This document shows, in pieces, positions 36,790 through 46,046 of a stretch of 64,000 nt of DNA. This DNA is from Mucilaginibacter sp. 44-25. Lineage in GTDB: Bacteria > Bacteroidota > Bacteroidia > Sphingobacteriales > Sphingobacteriaceae. The stretch spans positions 604,270 to 668,269 of the forward strand of contig MKTS01000003.1 in NCBI GenBank assembly GCA_001898335.1, given 5' to 3'. The first letter of the stretch is position 1, and every line of letters starts with the position of its first letter. A program made the position numbers and the translations under genes. The notes under the pieces are model-generated. The model worked only from the letters and a program-made list of their open reading frames with translations, ran no database searches and was not told the origin of the DNA.

Positions 36790-37716
36790 ATGAAAAAATA
36801 TCTTATTCTTTCATTGCTGGTACTAATTGTACTGGCATGTAAACAAAACCCATCTGAAAATTTAACAAAGGTAAAGGAAGCTTTGCTACCTCCGCCAATT
36901 GCAGAGAAAGTAAACAGCGTATCGTTTAAAGCGCCGGTTATTAAATCTGATAAAGAGGACGTAGGCTATAATGCCGAATCGGAGCAGCAAGAAGTTGTTG
37001 GCAATAATGCAGCTGTAAGCTCCAGGCAGAAAGTTGAATCGGTTGATAAAAAGATCATTAAAGAAGGCGACATCAGTTTTGAAACGACCAACGTAGCCAA
37101 AACCCGCAAGCAGATATTAACCAACCTTAAACAATTGAGCGGCTATGCTGAAAGCGATAGTGAAACGCTGAACGGCGATGAGAACCGCAAAGAATATGTA
37201 TTAGCTATCCGCATCCCTGCAGTTAATTTCGATGCGTTTCTAAATAGTGTATCCGACGCTGCAACAAAGATCGACCAAAAGAACATCCGTATTAAGGATG
37301 TTACCACAGAATTTATTGATACTAAAGTCAGGCTTAATAATAAGCTCGAATTGGAGAAGCGGTATGTTAATTTGCTTAACCGCGCCGGCAAAATGCGCGA
37401 TCTGCTGGATATTGAAGAAAAACTCACTGAGATACGCAGCGATATAGAATCAACCCAAAGCCAGCTTAACTATATGAGCAAGCAGGTAGAGTATAGCTCG
37501 CTAAATATTACTTTTTACACTACCCAGCCAGCGCAGGTAAACGCGGGAAATGGTTTTGGCTACAAACTAAAAATGGCGCTTAGTAATGGTTTTGATGTTT
37601 TACAGTCGTTATTCTTTGGGGTAATAGCCGTATGGCCATTCATACTTGCCGGAACTATTACCTACTTCATTGTTAAACGCTGGCGCAAACAACGCAAAGT
37701 AGTAGCTGAAAGCTAA
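36790..37716 (+). CDS. DUF4349 membrane lipoprotein
   Basis: 308 residues. Lipobox LIVLAC with Cys17. The middle (about 90-245) contains a coiled coil (KLELEKRYVNLLNRAGKMRD, then LLDIEEKLTEIRSDIESTQ) typical of DUF4349. The C-terminus has a membrane helix (VIAVWPFILAGTITYFIV) followed by a basic end, so it could span periplasm and inner membrane. Function unknown for the family. Its stop codon shares bases with the stop of the opposing comB gene. Confidence 0.82.
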   Translation: MKKYLILSLLVLIVLACKQNPSENLTKVKEALLPPPIAEKVNSVSFKAPVIKSDKEDVGYNAESEQQEVVGNNAAVSSRQKVESVDKKIIKEGDISFETTNVAKTRKQILTNLKQLSGYAESDSETLNGDENRKEYVLAIRIPAVNFDAFLNSVSDAATKIDQKNIRIKDVTTEFIDTKVRLNNKLELEKRYVNLLNRAGKMRDLLDIEEKLTEIRSDIESTQSQLNYMSKQVEYSSLNITFYTTQPAQVNAGNGFGYKLKMALSNGFDVLQSLFFGVIAVWPFILAGTITYFIVKRWRKQRKVVAES

Positions 37717-38429
37717 GACAGCTTCACCAGCTTTTCACCATCCAGTACGGGGATTGCCGTGGTAATGTCTATTTGCAGGCAAAAGGCAATGTCTTTTTCA
37801 ATGCCGAGTTTTTTCAATCGTTCGCCGTGCGATGTTTTGCTGAGGTATTGGCTTATATCATGCTTGCCCAGCTGAAAAAGATCGTTGGCGGCAATGGCGG
37901 GATCGTCAAGCGTGTAACCTTCGGTTTTTAGCTGTTCTACTACTGCTCCTGCAAAAAGCGTGTCTTCCAGGTTAAAGTTATTCTTCCAGCCCGAGCAAAT
38001 CAGCAATATGTTCTCATGCTGCCCTTTAAGCCAGTTACAAAGCGCTGTTAAATTAAAAAATGAGCCAATAACTACACGTTTAGCGCTACGTGCTAAGTGC
38101 AGCGCATGTGTGCCGTTGGTAGTGGTAAGTACAATGGTTTTACCTGCAACCTTCTCGGCAGTGTAAGAAAATGGAGAGTTACCAAAATCAAAGCCGTCAA
38201 CCACCTCGCCATTACGTTCAGCAGCCAGCAGGTAATGTTCTCCCTTTTCACGGTAGGCCGCGCACTCGGCAACTTCGGCCACCGGTATAATGGCTTTCGC
38301 TCCGTTACCCATACCGTAAGTGATAGATGAAGTGGCACGGAATATATCAATTACCACCACAATATAATCTTCTACCTTATATAGTGGAATTAGAGCGGGG
38401 GTAAGGCAAACGTCAAGACATTTCGTCAT
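37713..38429 (-). CDS. comB: 2-phosphosulfolactate phosphatase family protein
   Basis: 238 residues of the ComB family. In methanogens and some bacteria ComB dephosphorylates 2-phospho-3-sulfolactate on the way to coenzyme M; in Bacteroidota the role is probably sulfonate or sulfonolipid related, but unproven. Recognised by VVVIDIFRATSSI, GNSPFSY, TIVLTTTNGTHAL and NLEDTLFAGAVVE. The family's Mg2+ and phosphate-binding residues appear intact. The start region overlaps one arm of an inverted repeat. Stop overlaps the DUF4349 gene. Confidence 0.88.
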   Translation of the reverse strand: MTKCLDVCLTPALIPLYKVEDYIVVVIDIFRATSSITYGMGNGAKAIIPVAEVAECAAYREKGEHYLLAAERNGEVVDGFDFGNSPFSYTAEKVAGKTIVLTTTNGTHALHLARSAKRVVIGSFFNLTALCNWLKGQHENILLICSGWKNNFNLEDTLFAGAVVEQLKTEGYTLDDPAIAANDLFQLGKHDISQYLSKTSHGERLKKLGIEKDIAFCLQIDITTAIPVLDGEKLVKLS

Positions 38430-38512
38430 TGGATCATGGAGTCATTAGGTCATTGGAGAAAACATTGAGTCGCAAGTCAACTCATGACTCAATGACCCAA
38501 TGATTCAATGAC
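38425..38512. repeat. imperfect inverted repeat of GTCATTG words over the comB start
   Basis: Left arm 38425-38456 and right arm 38480-38512 are near-complements. Each is built from GTCATTG/ATCATTG-type heptads, so there are direct repeats within arms. It occupies the whole space between gcvT and comB and includes the comB start codon. It lacks a T-run. Confidence 0.6.
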
Positions 38513-38524
38513 AGCGCAACGCGC

Positions 38525-39604
38525 CTATTTATAAAACGGTGGTTTTACCACTTTTGCCCTCACTTTATTATCGCGTATGCTGATGTAGATCTCGGTGCCT
38601 TCTTTAGCAAATCCGGATTTTATATACCCCAGGCCGATAGCTTTTTGTAATGATGGCGATTGCGTGCCTGAGGTTACTTTACCTATCTCGTTGCCTTCGG
38701 CATCAACAATCACGTAATCATGGCGTGGTATGCCCCGGTCTATCATTTCAAAACCTACCAGTTTGCGGTCTACGCCTGCTTGTTTTTGTTGTTGCAAAGC
38801 CTCAGAGTTGGTAAATTCTTTATTGAATTTAGTTACCCAGCCTAAACCGGCTTCCAAAGGCGAGGTGGTATCGTCAATATCATTGCCGTATAAACAGAAA
38901 CCCATTTCCAGGCGCAGTGTATCGCGGGCTGCAAGGCCAATAGGCTTAATGCCAAACGGCTCGCCGGCCCTGAATACTTCGTTCCAGATATGCTCCGCAT
39001 GCTCGTTATCAAAATAAAGCTCAAAACCACCGGCGCCGGTATAACCTGTAGCCGAAACAACTACATTATCAACACCGGCAAATTTACCTTTAGTGAAGGT
39101 ATAATATTCCATTGATGCCAGGTCAATATCAGTAAGGCTTTGCAAGGCGTCAGCAGCCTTAGGGCCCTGTACAGCCAACAGAGAGGTGCGGTCTGAAATA
39201 TCTTTCATCTCCACACCTTTAGTGTTGAATTTTGATATCCAGTTCCAGTCTTTTTCAATGTTTGAGGCGTTAACTACCAGCATATACGTTTTTTCGTCAA
39301 TGCGGTAAACCAGCAGGTCGTCAACAATGCCGCCATCTTCGTTCGGCAGGCAAGAGTATTGTACCTTGCCATCATAAAGCTTAGCCGCATCGTTACTGGT
39401 AACACGCTGTATGAGGTCAAGGGCGTTTTCTCCTTTAAGGATAAACTCGCCCATGTGGCTTACGTCAAATACACCTACACCCTTGCGCACGGTATCGTGT
39501 TCAACATTTACACCTGTATATTGTACGGGCATATTATAACCGGCAAACGGCACCATCTTGGCACCTGTTTTTACATGTATAGGAGTTAAGGCAGTATTTT
39601 TCAT
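38525..39604 (-). CDS. gcvT: aminomethyltransferase, glycine cleavage T protein
   Basis: 359 residues, normal for GcvT. Transfers the methylene group of glycine from lipoyl H-protein to tetrahydrofolate and releases ammonia. Recognised by [38 protein letters not shown] and the C-terminal [16 protein letters not shown]. The other glycine cleavage genes are not here. A TATTTTTG promoter box precedes it by 18 bases. Confidence 0.96.
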   Translation of the reverse strand: MKNTALTPIHVKTGAKMVPFAGYNMPVQYTGVNVEHDTVRKGVGVFDVSHMGEFILKGENALDLIQRVTSNDAAKLYDGKVQYSCLPNEDGGIVDDLLVYRIDEKTYMLVVNASNIEKDWNWISKFNTKGVEMKDISDRTSLLAVQGPKAADALQSLTDIDLASMEYYTFTKGKFAGVDNVVVSATGYTGAGGFELYFDNEHAEHIWNEVFRAGEPFGIKPIGLAARDTLRLEMGFCLYGNDIDDTTSPLEAGLGWVTKFNKEFTNSEALQQQKQAGVDRKLVGFEMIDRGIPRHDYVIVDAEGNEIGKVTSGTQSPSLQKAIGLGYIKSGFAKEGTEIYISIRDNKVRAKVVKPPFYK

Positions 39605-39622
39605 GAAAACAATTTAATGCGG

Positions 39623-39630
39623 CAAAAATA
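39623..39630 (-). promoter_or_regulatory. -7 promoter box of gcvT
   Basis: TATTTTTG on the minus strand, exact TAnnTTTG; leader of about 13 bases. No good -33. Confidence 0.45.
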
Positions 39631-39654
39631 GGAAAATAGCTGTACCTGACAGGG

Positions 39655-40851
39655 CTATTTTAAAACTGTTTGGTAAAAATGGATGAGTTTTGGTGTAATA
39701 ATACTTATATCATGCTGCTCTTCTACCAACTTGCGGGCATTAAGGCCTATCTCACGGCAGTAATACTCGTCAATGAGGCATTTTTTTAACGCGCGGTAGA
39801 ACTCATCGGTGGTGTTGGCAATGATGATATTTTTCCCATTTTCGATATTGATCCCCTCGGCGCCGGCGGATGTTGAGATGATGCATTTTTGCATGGCCAT
39901 TCCCTCAAGTATCTTTACGCGCATACCCCCGCCGGATAAGAGCGGAACGATCATGATAGCTTTGCTATTTACAAACTCCAGGGCGTCATCTACCTCGCCA
40001 TGTATGAAAACCTTTCCTAAAACCTCGTAATCGTCATATTCCTCGGGTATGTTATGGCCGGCAATGTATAGCTTGGCCTTAAGGTCGCCGTCGGTTATTT
40101 CCTTATGAAAATTATCCATAAACCATTCTACGCCTTCGCGGTTAGGCATCCAGTCTAATGAGCCAAGGAAAAACACGCCCGAAAAATCGGTTTTACTCAG
40201 GTCTGGCCGGTAAAGAGAGATGTTAATGCCAATGGGAAGCACAGTAACAGGTATTCGTGCGCCAAAATCAAGCAGCGATTGCTTGTCCTGCTGGGTAAAA
40301 GTTACAATAGCATCAAACAGGTTAAGCAACCCGAGTTCGTAATTTTTTATGCGTTTGGCGAGTAATTTTAAATACCACTTTTTAAAAGGGTCACTTTTTT
40401 GGCGGGCCAGTTTTTCCCAAACCTGGTGTTCAATATTATGCGCCCTGAAAATTACTTTTGCCTTTGAACTTCTGCGTATCGCGCCCAGATATGGCGCTAC
40501 AAATATCCCTTCGAGCTGTACAATATCATAGGCATTATCGGTAAGCGTTTTAATTAGTAGTTTTTCGAACCCCGGGTTATAATACCGGTCAATATTGTAG
40601 GTGTTTGAAGTGAAGAGGTTGCTTACCGCTTCAACCATGGTTACCCTTATATCAATGTCATATTCGGTGTAACTGATACGGTCAAGCAATGCATCTCGTT
40701 CGCGCAGGCCAGAGTGCTTTTTAACATTGAGGGATAACAGGGTAACCTCATGCCCCAGATCAACCAGGCCCTTTATGGTATTGCCTACCACAATAGGGTA
40801 ACCGCCGTTTTGCGGAAACGGTGCACGGTGGGTTAAGATAAGGATCCTCAA
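39655..40851 (-). CDS. glycosyltransferase family 4 (GT-B)
   Basis: 398 residues. N-terminal acceptor domain starts at once with RILILTHRAPFPQNGGYPIV; the C-terminal donor domain has VFFLGSLDWMPNREGVEWF and the nucleotide-sugar motif MRVKILEGMAMQKCIISTSA with the EX7E-type Glu. Similar enzymes add sugars to capsule, lipopolysaccharide or glycoprotein chains. The start is TTG at 40851; nothing upstream fits. Stands alone between gcvT and rnhB, so its glycan is unknown. Confidence 0.88.
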   Translation of the reverse strand: MRILILTHRAPFPQNGGYPIVVGNTIKGLVDLGHEVTLLSLNVKKHSGLRERDALLDRISYTEYDIDIRVTMVEAVSNLFTSNTYNIDRYYNPGFEKLLIKTLTDNAYDIVQLEGIFVAPYLGAIRRSSKAKVIFRAHNIEHQVWEKLARQKSDPFKKWYLKLLAKRIKNYELGLLNLFDAIVTFTQQDKQSLLDFGARIPVTVLPIGINISLYRPDLSKTDFSGVFFLGSLDWMPNREGVEWFMDNFHKEITDGDLKAKLYIAGHNIPEEYDDYEVLGKVFIHGEVDDALEFVNSKAIMIVPLLSGGGMRVKILEGMAMQKCIISTSAGAEGINIENGKNIIIANTTDEFYRALKKCLIDEYYCREIGLNARKLVEEQHDISIITPKLIHFYQTVLK

Positions 40852-40901
40852 GCTTACGGGTTAGTTGGTTTGGTGTAAAGTTATAACCTTACAATTAAGG
40901 G

Positions 40902-41558
40902 TCAAACGTCTTCTTCAAAAATTAGCAGTTGTGGATCGGTTACTTTAAAACTTTTACGGTGATATGGCGTATGGCCCATTTCTAAAACCATTTTGCGGTG
41001 GCTAATGGTTGGGTAACCTTTATTAGAATGCCAGTTATACTCCGGATGTTCAGCAGCTATTTGCTTCATATAATCATCCCGATAGGTTTTGGCTAAAATA
41101 GAAGCGGCGGCTATACTGAAATATTTAGCATCGCCCTCTACAATGCATTTGTGGGGCAGGTCGGCATATTTGTTGAAGCGGTTGCCGTCGATAATTAAAA
41201 ATTCGGGTTTAAGATGCAGTTTTTCAATCGCGCGGTGCATAGCCAGGAAAGATGCGTTAAGGATGTTGATCCGGTCTATCTCATGGTTATCGCACCAGGC
41301 AACAGCGTGGGCTATGGCTTTTTGTTCTATCTCTAAACGTAGCTGGTAGCGTACCTCTTCGGTAAGTTGCTTGGAGTCGTTAAGCAAGTGGTGGTCAAAA
41401 TCTGCCGGTAGTATTACAGCCGCTGCAAATACGGGGCCCGCAAGACAACCACGGCCGGCTTCATCACAACCAGCCTCTAACAATTCGTACTGGTATCTGG
41501 CTGATAACGTCCTGCGTTCCTTCACAATCTTCACTTTCCTGGGCTGTACCTTCTTCAT
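40902..41558 (-). CDS. rnhB: ribonuclease HII
   Basis: 218 residues. Removes ribonucleotides from DNA and cleaves RNA-DNA hybrids. The DEAGRG signature is in [17 protein letters not shown], with the other acidic residues in DSKQL and [17 protein letters not shown] (the family's GDxxxxxIAAASI motif). A basic N-terminal extension of about 28 residues ([15 protein letters not shown]) precedes the core. Confidence 0.95.
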   Translation of the reverse strand: MKKVQPRKVKIVKERRTLSARYQYELLEAGCDEAGRGCLAGPVFAAAVILPADFDHHLLNDSKQLTEEVRYQLRLEIEQKAIAHAVAWCDNHEIDRINILNASFLAMHRAIEKLHLKPEFLIIDGNRFNKYADLPHKCIVEGDAKYFSIAAASILAKTYRDDYMKQIAAEHPEYNWHSNKGYPTISHRKMVLEMGHTPYHRKSFKVTDPQLLIFEEDV

Positions 41559-41566
41559 GTATTATA

Positions 41567-41574
41567 CAAATATC
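41567..41574 (-). promoter_or_regulatory. probable promoter of rnhB
   Basis: GATATTTG on the minus strand, 7 of 8 to TAnnTTTG, with CTTG about 20 bases upstream. It lies eight bases before the ATG, so the leader is very short. Confidence 0.35.
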
Positions 41575-41654
41575 AAAAACCCGTAGCACGACTGCAAGTG
41601 CGGTTTAAAATAAAAGAGTTTAAACCAATAGGCACCACAGGTGTTAATTAAACG

Positions 41655-42119
41655 ATGAAAAAGCTTGCCTTGTTGTTATTGATGCTCTGCAGCGTGCAGG
41701 TATTTGCACAAAAGCGTACTCCGCTGCCACATGGAATAGTATTTGGTAAAAAGCCCAAAGACATTGCGCCGATACCTGCCGCAAAATTAGAAACCCTTAT
41801 GGGAGGCAAAATACGGCAAACCACCGCCATTACCGGCAAAATAACTAAAGTAACCAAAGAGCAGGGTGGCTGGTTTAACATAGATGCAGGAAACGGACGA
41901 GTAATAGAGGCGCATTTTGCTGATTATAATGTTAAGCTGCCTAAAGCCATTACAGGCCGTACAGTAATTATTGAGGGCGTAGCGCAAAGGCAACTCATAG
42001 CCGATGATGCACAGCATTTTGCCGGTGATACCGTGAGGGGTAAAAAACAACACCAGGTAAAAGTTAACCCTAAGGATCGCATTACTTTTGAGGTGCAAGG
42101 CCTGATGGTTGATAAATAG
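41655..42119 (+). CDS. DUF4920 secreted protein
   Basis: 154 residues with signal peptide MKKLALLLLMLCSVQVFAQ. The body is a small beta-rich domain (TAITGKITKVTKEQGGWFNI, then AITGRTVIIEGVAQ) that matches DUF4920, an OB-like family of Bacteroidota. Many relatives have a Cys-Trp pair where this one has GGW. Function unknown; probably periplasmic. Ends before a strong bidirectional terminator. Confidence 0.72.
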   Translation: MKKLALLLLMLCSVQVFAQKRTPLPHGIVFGKKPKDIAPIPAAKLETLMGGKIRQTTAITGKITKVTKEQGGWFNIDAGNGRVIEAHFADYNVKLPKAITGRTVIIEGVAQRQLIADDAQHFAGDTVRGKKQHQVKVNPKDRITFEVQGLMVDK

Positions 42120-42132
42120 ATATTTATTCATA

Positions 42133-42176
42133 TAAAAGCAAAAGCGCGACCGAATACAGTCGCGCTTTTGCTTTTA
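42133..42176. terminator. bidirectional terminator
   Basis: A perfect 18-bp stem (42133-42150 with 42159-42176), 8-base loop, A-rich and T-rich flanks. Serves the convergent DUF4920 gene and the membrane protein gene ending at 42187. Confidence 0.88.
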
Positions 42177-42186
42177 TGCTATTTGC

Positions 42187-42882
42187 TTAAGCGAAGCGGG
42201 CTTGCTTCTTAAGAGCCGAAGGTTCCAGGTGCAGGTGGCCTGCAAAAAGTTCGCGGACTTTCTCTGCTACCTCGGCACGGTTTACGGTTTGTGCGTCGCG
42301 GCGGCATTTCAGATAATGCTCGCGGGCAATTTTCTCCGCAAGGTCACCAAGGGTTTTAACCTTGAGTTCTTTACCGAATTTACCGGCAAGTACCAGTCCG
42401 GTAATAGATGCTACCATACCTATGTATCCAACAGTGCTGTAAACAAAACTTACTGTGATAAATAACAATAAAGATAAAGCGAAAGCCCAAACGATTCCTT
42501 GCTTAGGGCGTAACAGGTTCATGTGTAAACCCATTTCCTGCTCCACATCGGCAACAACCTCAATACGTGTATCGCGCGGGAAGAGCTCGCATAATTTGGT
42601 GGTTGGCTTAAGATCGCAACGGTCTACTGCCTTTTTGGCATTGATGGCGTTGCGTAGCTTGTAAAAAGCCTGCTGCGTAGTACAACTATCAGCATGTGCC
42701 TGTTTTATCTTGGTTACTACCAGGTCGCACAGGGCGCCAAAGGTTTTTACCTGGTTAAGATCCTCATTTTCGAACCTGATATTGAACGAACACTCAATTT
42801 TCGCCAATATATCACCTATATTCTCCGGGTCGATAGTATTTAAATTAACTATCGGCGCGCCATTCTTAAAACTAACTTTCAA
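42187..42882 (-). CDS. two-helix membrane protein with an acyl-carrier-like N-terminal domain, family unnamed
   Basis: 231 residues. Residues about 18-66 (IGDILAKIECSFNI, DLNQVKTFGALCDLVV) have the helix pattern of an acyl carrier protein, but the DSL serine that carries phosphopantetheine is absent. A conserved-looking CTTQQAFYKLR follows at about 67-77. Two membrane helices lie at about 127-165 (GIVWAFALSLLLFITVSFVY and VGYIGMVASITGLVLAG). The C-terminus is basic and helical (YLKCRRDAQTVNRAEVAEKV). Start is TTG at 42882, with AGGA just before it. I do not recognise a named family; the ACP-like reading is an inference. Confidence 0.7.
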   Translation of the reverse strand: MKVSFKNGAPIVNLNTIDPENIGDILAKIECSFNIRFENEDLNQVKTFGALCDLVVTKIKQAHADSCTTQQAFYKLRNAINAKKAVDRCDLKPTTKLCELFPRDTRIEVVADVEQEMGLHMNLLRPKQGIVWAFALSLLLFITVSFVYSTVGYIGMVASITGLVLAGKFGKELKVKTLGDLAEKIAREHYLKCRRDAQTVNRAEVAEKVRELFAGHLHLEPSALKKQARFA

Positions 42883-42970
42883 TCCTGTAGCACTAAATTA
42901 AACAATGGGGTAAGCCGCCGCGAATATACGGTGGCTTACCTTGTAATTCAAAACTGATACCAGCGCTGAA

Positions 42971-45787
42971 TTACTTACTTAAATACATTGATTTTTCTTT
43001 GTATAGATGCCTGAAGTAAGGGTCCATCAGGTTAGGAATAAACCTGATCGCTTCGCCGGTTGATTTCATCTCAGGGCCAAGCTCCTTATTTACTTCCGGG
43101 AATTTATCAAACGAGAACACCGGTTCTTTTATTGCATAGCCCTTAAGCTTACGCTGTATGGTGAAATCTTTTATTTTGTTTACGCCCAGCATTACCTTGG
43201 CAGCAATGTTTATGTATGGCACATCGTAAGCTTTAGCTATAAACGGCACCGTACGTGACGCGCGCGGGTTTGCTTCAATTACGTATACTTTATCATCCTT
43301 AATGGCAAACTGAATGTTAAGCAAGCCGCGAACGTTAAGCGCGCGGGCTACTTTTTCTGTGTATTCTTCCATCTGGCTGATCACGTTGTCGCTCAGGTCG
43401 AATGGAGGCAGTACCGCGTAAGAGTCGCCGGAGTGGATACCCGCAGGCTCTATGTGCTCCATCATACCAATGATGTGTACATCCTCACCATCGTGAATAG
43501 AATCTGATTCAGCCTCGGCCGCACGGTCAAGGAAGTGGTCGATCAACACGCGGTTGCCGGGGAGATTTTTCAACAAATTAACCACAGCTTTCTCCAGGTC
43601 TTCATCATTTATCACAATGCTCATGCCCTGGCCGCCAAGTACGTAGCTTGGGCGAACCAATACCGGGTAGCCAACCTCGTGCGCTACTTCAAGTGCTTCT
43701 TCAGCGCTTTCGGCAACGCCATATTTCGGATAAGGGATATTCAGTTCTTTCAGCAGGTCAGAGAAACGGCCGCGGTCTTCGGCAATGTCCATATTGTCGA
43801 ACGATGTACCGATGATCTTGATGCCGTGCGCATGCAGCTTCTCCGCCATTTTAAGAGCGGTTTGGCCACCCAGCTGTACAATCACACCTTCCGGTTTCTC
43901 CAGGTCGATGATCTCGCGTACGTGCTCCCAGAAAACAGGCTCAAAGTATAGCTTATCGGCCATGTTAAAGTCGGTAGATACGGTCTCAGGGTTACAGTTA
44001 ACCATGATGGCTTCGTAACCGGCCTCTTTTGCGGCAAGCAAACCGTGTACACAGCTGTAATCAAACTCGATACCCTGGCCTATACGGTTAGGGCCTGAGC
44101 CCAATACGATGATCTTTTTCTTATCAGACACTTTTGACTCGTTCTCACCCTCGTAAGTTGAGTAGTAGTATGGCGTTTGTGCGGCAAACTCGGCAGCGCA
44201 GGTATCCACCATTTTATAAACCCTTCTGATGCCTAATTCCTTGCGGCGTTTGTAAACGTCCTCTTCGGTAACGTTACCCAGGATGTAAGCGATCTGCGGG
44301 TCTGAAAATCCTTTTTGTTTAAGGGTGTAGAAGAAATCATCAGGAATGTTGTTAAGCGAATATCTGCGTAACTCGTTCTCCAGGTTCACTACATCCTGTA
44401 TCTGGTTAAGGAACCAGCGGTCTATCTTGGTTACCTTACGGATAGATTCCATTGGTACACCAAGGCTCATGGCATCGTAAATATGGAACAACCTGTCCCA
44501 ACTCGGATGCTCAAGGCTATGCATAATTTCTTCAAGGTTGCGGCTCTGGCGACCGTCGGCACCTAAACCGGCACGACCGATCTCCAAGCTCTGACAAGCC
44601 TTTTGTAAAGCCTCTATAAAGCTGCGGCCAATACCCATTACCTCACCAACAGATTTCATCTGCAGGCCAAGCTCGCGGTTAGCGCCTTTAAATTTATCAA
44701 AGTTCCACCGTGGGATCTTTACGATAACATAATCCAAAGTTGGCTCAAAATAGGCCGATGTTGTTTTGGTGATCTGGTTCTCTATCTCATCAAGGTTATA
44801 ACCTATAGCCAGCTTGGCAGCAATTTTAGCGATAGGGTACCCGGTAGCTTTTGAAGCAAGTGCCGATGAACGCGATACACGGGGATTGATCTCGATAGCG
44901 ATGATCTCCTCATTTGCTGGGTTAACAGAGAACTGTACGTTACAGCCACCCGCGAAGTTACCAATGGCACGCATCATTTTGATGGCCTGGTTGCGCATTT
45001 GCTGGTAGCAACGGTCGCTCAGGGTCATGGCTGGTGCCACGGTTATCGAGTCGCCGGTGTGGATACCCATTGGGTCGAAGTTCTCGATAGAGCAGATGAT
45101 AATTACGTTGTCCCGGTTATCACGCAATAATTCCAGCTCATATTCTTTCCAACCCAAAACAGCCTGTTCCACCAATACCTCATGGGTAGGCGAAGCCTGC
45201 AAACCACGACTAAGCGCGGCGTCAAAATCTTCTTTTTTGTGTACAAAGCCCGCGCCTTTACCACCCAGCGTATAGCTTGGGCGTATCACCAGCGGGAAAC
45301 CGATCTCTTGCGCAGCTTCTTTACCTTCAAGGAAAGAATTGGCAATTTTTGATTTGGCAACACCCACACCGATGTCAACCATCAGTTGGCGGAATGCCTC
45401 GCGGTTCTCAGTTTTCTCGATGGCGGCTACGTCAACACCAACCACTTTTACACCATATTTTTCCCATATACCACGTTCTGATGCCTCAATACAAAGGTTA
45501 AGCGCGGTTTGGCCGCCCATTGTAGGCAGTACGGCATCAATTTTTTGTTCCTGCAGTATTTGCTCAATACTTTCGCAGGTAAGCGGTAAAAGGTAAACAT
45601 GGTCGGCTATAACCTTATCGGTCATGATGGTTGCCGGGTTGCTGTTGATGATTGATACGGAGATGCCTTCGTCTTTCAGCGAAAGGGCGGCTTGCGAACC
45701 CGCATAATCAAACTCACATGCCTGGCCGATAATAATAGGGCCAGAACCAATAATTAATACGGATTTGATGGAGGTATCCTTGGGCAT
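42971..45787 (-). CDS. carB: carbamoyl-phosphate synthase large subunit, without allosteric domain
   Basis: 938 residues. Makes carbamoyl phosphate from bicarbonate, ammonia and two ATP, for arginine and pyrimidines. Both synthetase halves are intact: IIGQACEFDYAGSQAALSL and RIGQGIEFDYSCVHGLLAA, with ATP-grasp sequences LGGKGAGFV and LGGQGMSIV. It stops at KEKSMYLSK, just after the second ATP-grasp end (LGPEMKSTGEA). The roughly 130-residue C-terminal MGS-like domain that binds UMP, IMP or ornithine in Escherichia coli is missing. The length is normal for Bacteroidota as far as I recall. carA is not in the window. Confidence 0.95.
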   Translation of the reverse strand: MPKDTSIKSVLIIGSGPIIIGQACEFDYAGSQAALSLKDEGISVSIINSNPATIMTDKVIADHVYLLPLTCESIEQILQEQKIDAVLPTMGGQTALNLCIEASERGIWEKYGVKVVGVDVAAIEKTENREAFRQLMVDIGVGVAKSKIANSFLEGKEAAQEIGFPLVIRPSYTLGGKGAGFVHKKEDFDAALSRGLQASPTHEVLVEQAVLGWKEYELELLRDNRDNVIIICSIENFDPMGIHTGDSITVAPAMTLSDRCYQQMRNQAIKMMRAIGNFAGGCNVQFSVNPANEEIIAIEINPRVSRSSALASKATGYPIAKIAAKLAIGYNLDEIENQITKTTSAYFEPTLDYVIVKIPRWNFDKFKGANRELGLQMKSVGEVMGIGRSFIEALQKACQSLEIGRAGLGADGRQSRNLEEIMHSLEHPSWDRLFHIYDAMSLGVPMESIRKVTKIDRWFLNQIQDVVNLENELRRYSLNNIPDDFFYTLKQKGFSDPQIAYILGNVTEEDVYKRRKELGIRRVYKMVDTCAAEFAAQTPYYYSTYEGENESKVSDKKKIIVLGSGPNRIGQGIEFDYSCVHGLLAAKEAGYEAIMVNCNPETVSTDFNMADKLYFEPVFWEHVREIIDLEKPEGVIVQLGGQTALKMAEKLHAHGIKIIGTSFDNMDIAEDRGRFSDLLKELNIPYPKYGVAESAEEALEVAHEVGYPVLVRPSYVLGGQGMSIVINDEDLEKAVVNLLKNLPGNRVLIDHFLDRAAEAESDSIHDGEDVHIIGMMEHIEPAGIHSGDSYAVLPPFDLSDNVISQMEEYTEKVARALNVRGLLNIQFAIKDDKVYVIEANPRASRTVPFIAKAYDVPYINIAAKVMLGVNKIKDFTIQRKLKGYAIKEPVFSFDKFPEVNKELGPEMKSTGEAIRFIPNLMDPYFRHLYKEKSMYLSK

Positions 45788-45886
45788 AGGGCTTTAAATC
45801 AAAAAGTTAAAAACGGGCATTTAGCCATTTAACAACAAGTTCTATGCGCTGAGAGTTGAAGTATTTCCCGACTCAGCATCGGGGTG

Positions 45887-45894
45887 CAAAGATA
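45887..45894 (-). promoter_or_regulatory. -7 promoter box of carB
   Basis: TATCTTTG on the minus strand, exact TAnnTTTG. The implied leader is about 95 bases and begins with a small CCCGA/TCGGG hairpin (45867-45883). The rest of the gap 45788-46046 holds nothing recognised. Confidence 0.45.
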
Positions 45895-46046
45895 GTAATC
45901 ATGAGGGATTTGCAGCGTTAAATTTTCAAATTTAATGCAGGGCAAATAAAGAATGGACTTTTGAGAAGGAGGGGATATATTATTGCGTGGTTTGAAGGCT
46001 GTTTGCAAAGAAAATTTATCTGGGGCTATTCATACCCTGTATTAGA

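Noticed and set aside
43535..43951. 138-codon open frame on the plus strand
   Set aside because: Antisense shadow of carB, which is intact through this stretch.
45788..46046. tRNA or small RNA gene in the carB upstream gap
   Set aside because: Only a short hairpin is seen; no cloverleaf or CCA end on either strand.
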